Positions 1 to 5,416 of a stretch of 5,702 bases of DNA are shown one piece after another; position 1 is the first letter of the stretch; each line of letters opens with the position of its first letter. Source of the DNA: an uncultured Planctomycetaceae bacterium (lineage in GTDB: Bacteria > Planctomycetota > Planctomycetia > Pirellulales > JACPPG01); the NCBI GenBank assembly GCA_945957305.1, contig CAMFLN010000262.1, positions 1 through 5,702 of the forward strand, written 5' to 3'. The position numbers and the translations under genes are program-made. The notes under the pieces were generated by a model. The model did no database searches, was not told where the DNA came from, and saw nothing but the letters and a program-made list of their open reading frames with translations.

Positions 1-30
1 TTCTTGTACACGAGGTCGCAGAACCCTGTT

Positions 31-55
31 CTCTGCGCAAAAACTTTGCGCAGAG
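31..55. repeat. Perfect 11-bp inverted repeat, possible terminator hairpin
   Basis: CTCTGCGCAAA (31-41) and TTTGCGCAGAG (45-55) are exact reverse complements separated by only AAC. The hairpin lies about 50 bp beyond the stop codon of the minus-strand 129-aa gene, where a transcription terminator would sit. No run of T follows the stem in the minus direction, so it is not a textbook intrinsic terminator; an RNA 3'-end stabiliser or a protein-binding palindrome fits equally well. The structure is seen directly; the role is inferred. Confidence 0.5.
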
Positions 56-104
56 GATCGGTCGTGGAGAGAAAATCAGACGGGCGAGATGATGGAAAAA
101 AATG

Positions 105-494
105 CTAGCGAGGCGGGCGACCAGTCGGCGCTTGTGCCACAGCGGCCTGTTCGATCTGACGCACCAATTCCCGCGTGGCCCGCGGGCCGCTGCTCAGACC
201 CAGTCGCACGTAATACTCGTTCAGTGCATCGAGGTGCTCACGCCGCTCCTCGCTGGCCCAGCGATCCGCTTGGCCGGCCGCCTTGGCGAAGGCTTTTTCC
301 GCCAGGATGCGTTCCGACAACATGGCGGTCAGCACGTTCAAAAGACCTGCTGAGGAGGAACTGTAAGAACGAAACAGCCCCTCTTGAGAAAACAATACCG
401 GCTGGTCGCGACGCAGGTCGCCGATCGTGAGTCGATCGGTCGGAAAGGCAATGGGCTTTAAGTCCAGCCCCGTTTCCTGCGGTTCACTCGGCAT
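105..494 (-). CDS. Hypothetical protein, 129 aa, downstream partner of the HEAT-repeat gene
   Basis: I do not recognise this family. The protein begins MPSEPQETGLDLKP, has a mixed N-terminal part (about 1-48), then a mostly helical, charged part (about 50-120) including SEERREHLDALNEYYVRLGL, and ends in a proline/arginine-rich tail. There is no signal peptide or membrane segment. The start is well fixed: an in-frame TAG lies two codons upstream of the ATG, so this is the only ATG near the 5' end. Spacing to a Shine-Dalgarno is poor; GGGG abuts the ATG. Codons favour G or C at third positions, as in the upstream gene, and this supports real coding. It starts 53 bp after the HEAT-repeat gene on the same strand, so co-transcription is likely. 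Function cannot be given. Confidence 0.7.
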   Translation of the reverse strand: MPSEPQETGLDLKPIAFPTDRLTIGDLRRDQPVLFSQEGLFRSYSSSSAGLLNVLTAMLSERILAEKAFAKAAGQADRWASEERREHLDALNEYYVRLGLSSGPRATRELVRQIEQAAVAQAPTGRPPR

Positions 495-547
495 CCCCTA
501 CCATCAGCCATGGTCGCTTCTTACATGCCATCAAAAGGGGCCGACTG

Positions 548-2434
548 TCAACCCTCACGACGCTCGGCGATGCGACGTGCCTTCAACGCCTGAGAATAGG
601 CTTTGCACCTATCGAGAATCCGCAGGCCGTCTTCGGTGAGCCCGCCCCGGCGCCGCTGCGACTCATCGGTCAAAACCATCCCCAGCGCTTCCGCCAGTTC
701 CTTGACTCGCGCGCTCAGCGTGCGCGGGTCGATATCCAGTTTCAACGGAATTAGTGGTTCGGGCGGAGGATTTTCTTGCAGCAATTTCAAGAGCATGGGC
801 CAGGAAGTCGGACCGCGCGTCCGCAGCAACTCTCCTACACAGCAATACGTCTCGATCAATAGTAGGTTGATGCCCGCGAATTCCTGGAACTCATTGATTT
901 CGACCTGAGAAATCGAACGGGCCAGTATCTGCAGCCGTTTCTTCGCATCTCCTGCGGCTGCCTGTAGCGCCTTGTCGCAGGCCAATGGGACGTTCGGCCC
1001 CATGTATGGGAGCCACTGCTCAGCAAATACTTCCGGTATCTCCCTCCAGCGCGATAACGCTCCGACAACCGCCGCCGCCGCGGTCTCATCCACTGGCCCA
1101 CAACCCGCAATGACGATCATGATGTCCGAGGCCCGCTCGTCGTCAGTCGCTTCCGCCAGCATCCTCGACAGCCGCGGTAAGGCGGGTGCAGCGTAACTGC
1201 CCAATTCCGCCACAATCTTGGCTGCCCAGGCCCGCATCTGCGGATGGCGATCACACAGGAGAACTTCCAGAACCTCCGCAGGATACTTGCCCGCGATTGC
1301 CGTCAGAGCGACCTCGGCGGCCGGAACCTTCCGCACGTCCCCGCCGCGCAGCAGTTCTACTAGCGGCGCGACGGCCGCGATCCCCATCGCCACCACACCA
1401 CGAATCACTTCGTCCAACATCGCTGAGTCGGGTTCCTCACCAATCCGTGTGATCAGCGCCGGCACCGCGGCTGCCGCCTGTTCGCCAAAGCCGCGCAGCC
1501 CCTCGTAGGCCGTTCGTCGCACGTTCGGTTCCGTTGCGCTAGTCAACGTCACCAATCGTGCCACGGCGCTTGCCGTCACCCGGCCACTCAGCGCCAACCC
1601 CTGCGCCGCTCCGGCCACGATCTGCCAATCCGCAGAATCGAGCGCCTGTTCCAGCACGGCTACGCCGTCATCGGTGCCTTGCGTGATGCTCCCTAGCGCC
1701 ACAGCCGCCAAGCGTCTTTCGACCAATGTCAACGACTTGTCGAAAATGAGCGGCGCCACCGCCGGAGCGGCCTTCCTACCTGCCGCACCCACATGCTTTA
1801 ATCCTTCGAGAAGTGGCATCGGCCGAAGCGGTGAACGTTTGCGGAGCGCCTCGGTCAGCAGTGCAATGGCTGCATCGTTCCACGCGCCTAGCCGCGCCAG
1901 CGCCGTTGCGGCGGCCGCCACCAGCACTTCATTGTCGCCGGTTAGCGCCTCCCGCAGAATCGACAGAGTGGTGGAATCGCAGCCCTCGGTCTCGACCAAG
2001 GCGGCCGCGGCGAACACGCGCAAGTCTCGGTCCGCAACATTCTGCAATTCTTGCAGCGCCTCAACGACGCAGCCGGGGGTTTTGTATTGCAACATGAGAC
2101 ACGCCCACATCCGTGTCTCGCGTTCCGCCGAGCGCAATGTATGGTTTAGGTATTCCTGGCATTGCTTGAGCAGCCGCACGCTGCGCCAATCTTTCCTCTC
2201 CTCTACGAGGTCCATCAGCAGCCGTGCCGCCAGCACGGCGATGAGTGGATCGTCCGCCAACAACTCCGCCAGTGCACCCTCGAATTCGTCTTCCGCCACC
2301 GGGATTGTGGCGCTGAGGTCGGACAAAGCCGCCAGGCCGCCCTCCGGATCGACGATGGTTTGCAGACAGCGCCAGAGCGCCTCACGCACCAAACCCCTGG
2401 CATCGGTGGCCGGTGCTACTCCGTTATTCGACAT
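548..2434 (-). CDS. HEAT-repeat protein with C-terminal LysR-like winged-helix module
   Basis: This 628-aa protein is cytoplasmic by prediction, with no signal peptide or transmembrane segment. Residues about 60-460 are tandem alanine-rich helical pairs of HEAT/PBS-lyase type; clear repeat cores include DLRVFAAAALVE (137-148), NEVLVAAAATALARLG (168-183), ERRLAAVALGSI (239-250), PNVRRTAYEGLRGFG (303-317) and PQMRAWAAKIVAELG (398-412). Such solenoids usually bind proteins or nucleic acid. Residues about 544-610 differ: DIDPRTLSARVKELAEALG followed by RRRGGLTEDGLRIL matches the spacing of the LysR-family DNA-binding domain (recognition helix, LEeeLG, then the LTeaG wing). This suggests a regulator or scaffold that binds DNA through its C-terminus; that is inference from pattern, not a search. 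A 129-aa gene follows after 53 bp. The start ATG has only a weak purine stretch (GAGA) upstream. Precise function is unknown. Confidence 0.85.
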   Translation of the reverse strand: MSNNGVAPATDARGLVREALWRCLQTIVDPEGGLAALSDLSATIPVAEDEFEGALAELLADDPLIAVLAARLLMDLVEERKDWRSVRLLKQCQEYLNHTLRSAERETRMWACLMLQYKTPGCVVEALQELQNVADRDLRVFAAAALVETEGCDSTTLSILREALTGDNEVLVAAAATALARLGAWNDAAIALLTEALRKRSPLRPMPLLEGLKHVGAAGRKAAPAVAPLIFDKSLTLVERRLAAVALGSITQGTDDGVAVLEQALDSADWQIVAGAAQGLALSGRVTASAVARLVTLTSATEPNVRRTAYEGLRGFGEQAAAAVPALITRIGEEPDSAMLDEVIRGVVAMGIAAVAPLVELLRGGDVRKVPAAEVALTAIAGKYPAEVLEVLLCDRHPQMRAWAAKIVAELGSYAAPALPRLSRMLAEATDDERASDIMIVIAGCGPVDETAAAAVVGALSRWREIPEVFAEQWLPYMGPNVPLACDKALQAAAGDAKKRLQILARSISQVEINEFQEFAGINLLLIETYCCVGELLRTRGPTSWPMLLKLLQENPPPEPLIPLKLDIDPRTLSARVKELAEALGMVLTDESQRRRGGLTEDGLRILDRCKAYSQALKARRIAERREG

Positions 2435-2518
2435 CCGAGTCTCGTGATTCTGTTTTGCGATTAATGGATCGACGCAACCGCCAACGCACGGCTCTCCGCC
2501 TTCAGGGCCGTCGATACA

Positions 2519-2549
2519 GATCAGTAAAATGATCGGTCCTTTATACCGA
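2519..2549. promoter_or_regulatory. Nested small inverted repeats around a TATAAA box
   Basis: Two adjoining inverted repeats occur in the divergent intergenic region: GATCA (2519-2523) with TGATC (2530-2534), and TCGGT (2533-2537) with ACCGA (2545-2549). The loop of the second holds TTTATA at 2540-2545, which reads TATAAA on the minus strand, about 106 bp upstream of the HEAT-repeat gene. It could be a -10 box with an overlapping operator, but no good -35 hexamer is found at 16-18 bp. This is a weak candidate. Confidence 0.25.
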
Positions 2550-2652
2550 AATGCGCGCTATCCGGGGCGCGTGCACCCGTGCTCGGTTGTGCGAGCGACG
2601 CATCAAGATTTTTCGATGTTTCGCTGCGAGTCATCCTCGGTTCTAGCCACGA

Positions 2653-2949
2653 GTGTCCATTTCCGTGTCCGTCTCCCGCATGACGTTGCCGAGACCCATC
2701 GATTTTGACAATAACAAGGTGGTGCTGAACATGGCTCGGCGGTTGTTGTCAAGGGTATACGTGATGCGAAAGAATCGTTCGGATGAGGAGGTTCGATCCG
2801 CTGAGAAGCGGCTGGAGGAAATTCAAATTGAAATCAAGGAGCTTATGGTAGATAGCGACGACAGGGAACGGTTTTCCCAATGGAAAGTGCTTAGCGATGA
2901 AAGCTTGAAAATCCAAGAATTTTTGGACGGTAAAGAAGAGTCTCAATGA
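2653..2949 (+). CDS. Small charged coiled-coil-like hypothetical protein (up to 98 aa)
   Basis: Family not recognised. From about residue 42 the chain is a long charged helix (EEVRSAEKRLEEIQIEIKEL, then ERFSQWKVLSDESLKIQEFL) with heptad-like hydrophobic spacing, suggesting a coiled coil or helical hairpin. No membrane segment or catalytic motif is visible. The start is uncertain: the GTG given is the longest option, bounded by an in-frame TAG at 2644-2646. ATG 2680 (residue 10) is possible, and ATG 2731 (residue 27, giving 72 aa) is the only one with a Shine-Dalgarno-like AAGGTGG (2716-2722) at 8 nt. By hand count 109 of 240 bases in 2701-2940 are G or C (45 percent), clearly lower than in the neighbouring genes, so this may be acquired DNA. 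It is divergent from the HEAT-repeat gene and convergent with the recombinase. Confidence 0.55.
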   Translation: MSISVSVSRMTLPRPIDFDNNKVVLNMARRLLSRVYVMRKNRSDEEVRSAEKRLEEIQIEIKELMVDSDDRERFSQWKVLSDESLKIQEFLDGKEESQ

Positions 2950-3080
2950 CCGCGCCAAGAGACGTTGTCGAAAGTGCGACGCCCAGCGGCGTGCGCAAAA
3001 AGGCGGCCGCCATCGGCGACCATGCCGGGGTCGCTGCCCAGCGAACTTTGTTAATTGGCACTTCACACAATCCCTGCTAG
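2946..3080 (+). CDS. Possible 44-aa ORF, ATGA-overlapped with the upstream gene
   Basis: An ATG at 2946 overlaps the TGA of the preceding gene (ATGA), an arrangement typical of translational coupling. The frame runs 44 codons to TAG at 3078-3080 and begins MTAPRDVVESATPSGVRKKA. A purine-rich stretch, AAGAAGAG, lies just upstream inside the preceding gene and could serve as a ribosome-binding site. No motif, membrane segment or family is recognised. The overlap is the main support; a frame of this length can arise by chance, and its higher GC differs from the gene before it. Confidence 0.25.
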   Translation: MTAPRDVVESATPSGVRKKAAAIGDHAGVAAQRTLLIGTSHNPC

Positions 3081-3141
3081 GCGCTGTACTGCAAAACACC
3101 GGAACCCGCACCGCGGAAATTGTATTTTCTACTATCGACGG

Positions 3142-4122
3142 CTAAACCGAAATCCGTTCCACGATGTTTCTCGTCACCTGCTTTTGACGGCGATCGTAAA
3201 GCTTGGTGACGCGGCTGTCGCTGTGGCCTAGCAGGTATTGCACGTCCTCCAGCGCCACGCCCTGCAGCAGGAGATCGGTGGCCGCGCAAGCGCGGAACGA
3301 ATGTGGCGAAATGATCGTCGGCAAACCCGCCGCCAGAAGTCGCCGCTTAAGCATCCGGCAAATATCGACGCCATTCATGGCTCGTAGCGAGAGTTCCGGT
3401 TTACGCGTGTCGACGGTGCGGAACAGCGGCAGCTCTACAGGACCGCCGCCCACGCCAGCCACATGAATGTATTCCAGCAAGTACGACTGCAGGTTGGAGC
3501 GGACCGGGATCGACCGGGCTTTGCCCCCCTTTTCTGAAAACTTGAGAACGAACTGCGGCCCCTCGTCGACAAAATCCTTCACGCGCAGCTTGCCCACGGC
3601 GCCGGCCCGCGCCGCCGTATAGATGAGCGTGCCGATCAGGGCTCGATCGCGCAGATCGACGACCGACTTGGCTGCGATCGATGTCAACAGCCGGCGGACC
3701 TGATCGACAGTGATCTCCGGTGTCCGCCCTTCGATCGCCGAGTACCGCTCCGCCCGCACCGACAATGCCGGATTGAGCACGATGACATGACGCTCCACCA
3801 GCACGTCGAAGAAGGCCCGAATGCCCGAGAGGTACACCTTCTTGCTGGGAATTGCGATGGTCAACTCGTCAAAGTATTGGCCAACCATCCCAGGAGTAAT
3901 TCGCTGCAGGTCGCGTTGCTGCGACCCTGCCCAGCCGAGAAAATGTCGCACCGCGTGCAAATAGGCTCGCCGCGTGTACCCATTGCGAATGCGACCCAGA
4001 AAGAACTCTTCCCAGGCGAAGCCGGCGGCGCAACCTGCCTCAGCGATAATCTTCGGCAGAATCAAGGCCGCGTGCTGTCGTGTCTCAGCAGCCGTGACGG
4101 CTTGCCGGTGGTTATTCGGCAT
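3142..4122 (-). CDS. Tyrosine recombinase / phage-type integrase
   Basis: This 326-aa enzyme would cut and rejoin DNA through a 3'-phosphotyrosine intermediate. Residues about 37-115 form the SAM-like core-binding domain (RNGYTRRAYLHAVRHFLGWA, 46-65). Residues about 135-325 form the catalytic domain with the full set: Arg172 (in TAARAGAVGKL), Lys198 (in EKGGKARSIPV), His274 and Arg277 (in SPHSFRACAA), His300 (in LLGHSDSR) and the nucleophile Tyr309 (in TKLYDRR). Spacings His274-His300 (26) and His300-Tyr309 (9) equal those in XerD. The tail ending VERISV and the 'LYDRR' motif place it with the short integrases common on plasmids and genomic islands. It looks intact. It lies 78 bp after the PIN toxin on the same strand, and read-through is possible. 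The start ATG has only GGG-type purines upstream. Target site and substrate are unknown; it is not assignable to XerC or XerD. Confidence 0.93.
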   Translation of the reverse strand: MPNNHRQAVTAAETRQHAALILPKIIAEAGCAAGFAWEEFFLGRIRNGYTRRAYLHAVRHFLGWAGSQQRDLQRITPGMVGQYFDELTIAIPSKKVYLSGIRAFFDVLVERHVIVLNPALSVRAERYSAIEGRTPEITVDQVRRLLTSIAAKSVVDLRDRALIGTLIYTAARAGAVGKLRVKDFVDEGPQFVLKFSEKGGKARSIPVRSNLQSYLLEYIHVAGVGGGPVELPLFRTVDTRKPELSLRAMNGVDICRMLKRRLLAAGLPTIISPHSFRACAATDLLLQGVALEDVQYLLGHSDSRVTKLYDRRQKQVTRNIVERISV

Positions 4123-4149
4123 AGGCGACCCATTTATGGAAATGCCTGT

Positions 4150-4166
4150 CGGCGCAAAACGCGCCG
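4150..4166. repeat. GC-rich hairpin between the toxin and recombinase genes
   Basis: CGGCGC (4150-4155) and GCGCCG (4161-4166) are exact reverse complements around the loop AAAAC. It lies in the 78-bp gap between the PIN toxin stop and the recombinase start, about 28 bp before the recombinase ATG on the minus strand. No T-run follows, so a classical terminator is unlikely. It may be an operator, an attenuating RNA stem, or chance in GC-rich DNA. Confidence 0.35.
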
Positions 4167-4200
4167 TGTGACCTGTACGGGAAGCACTCGCGCGCCCGTC

Positions 4201-4584
4201 TCATCGAATCAACTCTACAGTCACGTCGAGCTTCAACTCCTTCCAGCGACGATCGGCCGTCAAAATTGTCGCTTGACGCGCGGCGCCAAAAGCCAAGCAC
4301 GCGCAGTCCGCATACGACAGCCCCAGCGTCCGCGTGGTGGCGTGCAACGCAGCAGCCGTTTCGGCGAGTCGCCGGTCCACCGCTTCCACGCGCGGAAAGG
4401 CCTCGCGCAAAAACCCCTGCACCTGATCGACCGGCATCTCGTAACGCACCAGTTTCGAAAAAGCTTCCAGCAAGTTCAGCGACACCACCAGGCAATCACC
4501 GCGCACCTTGGCCACTCGCTTCTCGCCGGGCTCGCCGCGGGCAAACGCCAACACGGCCGAGGCGTCGGCGACAAACTCACTCAC
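4201..4584 (-). CDS. vapC: VapC-like PIN-domain toxin ribonuclease
   Basis: This 127-aa protein spans one PIN domain, the usual length for VapC toxins. PIN toxins are Mg2+-dependent endoribonucleases, many of which cleave tRNA or rRNA and stop translation. The expected acidic residues are present: Asp7 (FVADASAVLAF), Glu40 (SLNLLEAFSKL), Asp93 (LSYADCACLAFG) and Asp111 (ILTADRRW), so it should be active. The start chosen is GTG at 4582-4584, giving MSEFVADASAV; a longer frame upstream only reads through the antitoxin gene. This GTG overlaps the end of the antitoxin gene by 8 nt and has GAGG (4591-4594) 6 nt upstream, which indicates translational coupling. The AbrB-type antitoxin immediately upstream should neutralise it and repress the operon. 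The actual RNA target cannot be told from the sequence. Confidence 0.92.
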   Translation of the reverse strand: MSEFVADASAVLAFARGEPGEKRVAKVRGDCLVVSLNLLEAFSKLVRYEMPVDQVQGFLREAFPRVEAVDRRLAETAAALHATTRTLGLSYADCACLAFGAARQATILTADRRWKELKLDVTVELIR

Positions 4585-4831
4585 GCGCGGCCTCGGCCCG
4601 CCGCTCCGCGAGCAGCTCCTCAACCAGGCTCACCCCTTTGGGGACCTTCGTCGCCAAGAGCGCGCGGAATTCCGCGAGCGTCGTATCAAACGAGTGCAGC
4701 TCCACCTTGTTGTCGGCCACGTCGACGATCAGCGTATCGCCGATGTCAACCTTCAGCTCTCGGCAGGCTTCTGCCGGCAGCACCACGCGCCTGCCATCCG
4801 AGACGCGCACGTGGAAGATGCGATGGTCCAT
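4577..4831 (-). CDS. vapB: AbrB/MazE-fold VapB-like antitoxin
   Basis: This 84-aa protein has an N-terminal swapped-hairpin AbrB/SpoVT domain (about residues 8-47: GRRVVLPAEACRELKVDIGD, then TLIVDVADNKVELHS), which in this family dimerises and binds operator DNA. The C-terminal part (about 65-84, SLVEELLAERRAEAARE) matches the helical tail that wraps the PIN toxin in such pairs. The ATG has a strong Shine-Dalgarno, GAGGAG (4841-4846 on this strand), at 9 nt, one of the best in the window; strong antitoxin translation is typical of these operons. Its stop overlaps the toxin start by 8 nt. Autoregulation through its upstream region is expected for the family, and a candidate palindrome lies at 4890-4907. 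Confidence 0.9.
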   Translation of the reverse strand: MDHRIFHVRVSDGRRVVLPAEACRELKVDIGDTLIVDVADNKVELHSFDTTLAEFRALLATKVPKGVSLVEELLAERRAEAARE

Positions 4832-4840
4832 GCCCCAACT

Positions 4841-4846
4841 CTCCTC
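4841..4846 (-). promoter_or_regulatory. Shine-Dalgarno site of the antitoxin gene
   Basis: GAGGAG on the minus strand lies 9 nt before the antitoxin ATG and fixes that start. It is stronger than the sites before the HEAT-repeat and recombinase genes. Confidence 0.75.
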
Positions 4847-4889
4847 AACTGGTTTCTTCTGGCAACCGTGCCACAGCTGCGTAGGTCAG

Positions 4890-4907
4890 TCAAGAAGAAT
4901 CTCTTGA
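4890..4907. promoter_or_regulatory. Candidate operator palindrome upstream of the antitoxin gene
   Basis: TCAAGA (4890-4895) and TCTTGA (4902-4907) form an inverted repeat with a 6-bp spacer, about 60 bp before the antitoxin start. A minus-strand TTGACT (4888-4893), like a -35 hexamer, overlaps it, but the -10 position at 16-18 bp has no good match. A further TTCTTCT/AGAAGAA pair (4854-4860 and 4893-4899) spans the same area. A role in VapBC autoregulation is inferred from position only. Confidence 0.3.
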
Positions 4908-4954
4908 ACCATGCGTCGATCTTGTTTCCACTGGCCGCTGATAATTCCCTTTAT

Positions 4955-4995
4955 TTGCCACCACGCTTGTCGCTGCGAATGACTCGCAGTGGCAA
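4955..4995. repeat. Composite inverted repeat in intergenic DNA
   Basis: TTGCCAC (4955-4961) pairs with GTGGCAA (4989-4995), and inside it CTGCGA (4973-4978) pairs with TCGCAG (4984-4989) around ATGAC. The two stems stack on the right arm, leaving an unpaired stretch of about 11 nt on the left, so a bulged hairpin could form. It is followed by two more small repeats, ATGCT/AGCAT (4995-4999, 5006-5010) and GCATG/CATGC (5007-5011, 5017-5021). Function is unknown. Confidence 0.45.
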
Positions 4996-5043
4996 TGCTT
5001 CTTTCAGCATGTATGGCATGCGGCCGGACTAAAATCGGTTGGG

Positions 5044-5071
5044 CTGTCACACAACTGTCACACACTTGTGA
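5044..5071. promoter_or_regulatory. Tandem 11-bp repeat plus inverted repeat, candidate operator
   Basis: CTGTCACACA occurs twice with an 11-bp period (5044-5053 and 5055-5064), about one helical turn apart. The second copy runs into TCACA (5058-5062), CACT and TGTGA (5067-5071), an inverted repeat. The array ends 35 bp before the ATG of the plus-strand 100-aa gene, where a regulator or core promoter would act; GATAGCAT just after it might hold a weak -10. Which protein binds is unknown. Confidence 0.4.
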
Positions 5072-5094
5072 TAGCATGGAGTTGTTCAACGTCT

Positions 5095-5098
5095 GGAG
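5095..5098 (+). promoter_or_regulatory. Shine-Dalgarno site of the 100-aa gene
   Basis: GGAG lies 8 nt before the ATG at 5107 and selects it over the out-of-frame ATG at 5100, which would give only a seven-codon peptide. Confidence 0.6.
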
Positions 5099-5106
5099 AA
5101 TGAGAC

Positions 5107-5409
5107 ATGCCGGCTACGGATGAAACCGATAATCCCAACTCCTGGTCACGGTTAGCCTTCAAACAGGTCGTAGGCACTGCGATCGGTGCCGTGACGGTCG
5201 GGGCAACCCTTGGCGCGATCAGTTTGTATCGCGACAAAACCAATCCGCGCCGCGCTCTGCAAGCGGCGCTCGGCGGCGCTCTTTTCGGCGGACTGGGTTT
5301 TGTGGGCTTTGGTGGCGAAGTTTATGACGAGACGATCGGTCGCTGGCAGAAACGTCCATCGTTGGCCGCAACGATCGCTCAGCAGCGCTCTTCCGATCGA
5401 ACACGTTAG
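5107..5409 (+). CDS. Small glycine-rich protein with two hydrophobic segments
   Basis: Family not recognised. This 100-aa protein has a polar N-terminus (MPATDETDNPNSWSRLAF), then two hydrophobic glycine-rich stretches: about residues 19-41 (VVGTAIGAVTVGATLGAIS) and about 50-70 (ALQAALGGALFGGLGFVGFG). They are joined by a basic loop, YRDKTNPRR, and followed by a charged tail. The GxxxG-like spacing resembles glycine-zipper membrane proteins, so a small inner-membrane protein with both ends on the same side is plausible; both segments are rather weakly hydrophobic. There is no cleavable signal peptide. The start has a good GGAG site at 8 nt. The repeat array at 5044-5071 lies just upstream and could regulate it. 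It converges on the EcsC-like gene, with only 7 bp between the two stop codons. Confidence 0.7.
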   Translation: MPATDETDNPNSWSRLAFKQVVGTAIGAVTVGATLGAISLYRDKTNPRRALQAALGGALFGGLGFVGFGGEVYDETIGRWQKRPSLAATIAQQRSSDRTR

Positions 5410-5416
5410 TAGCTCC

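Noticed and set aside
1674..2447. Long plus-strand open frame opposite the HEAT-repeat gene, serine/alanine-rich
   Set aside because: Composition is low-complexity and mirrors the antisense of an alanine-rich gene; the minus-strand frame has clear HEAT repeats.
3081..3141. Intrinsic terminator or att site downstream of the recombinase
   Set aside because: Only a 4-bp CCGC/GCGG stem is present with no T-run, and no matching direct repeat was seen elsewhere in the window.
3787..4884. Long plus-strand open frame across recombinase, vapC and vapB
   Set aside because: It is antisense to three well-supported genes and has arginine/proline-rich, motif-free sequence.
4865..4893. Sigma-70 promoter for vapBC using TTGACT at 4888-4893
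   Set aside because: At 16-18 bp spacing the -10 position reads about CACGGT, which does not match TATAAT.
5038..5044. GTTGGGC matching the integron core GTTRRRY
   Set aside because: No correctly ordered RYYYAAC partner with attC-like arms was found, and the recombinase is not IntI-like, so an integron cassette is not supported.
4886..5089. Minus-strand 67-codon frame ahead of the antitoxin gene (ends MVQEILLD)
   Set aside because: It begins at TTG without a clear ribosome-binding site, crosses the repeat arrays and shows no motif. A decayed gene fragment is possible but unsupported.
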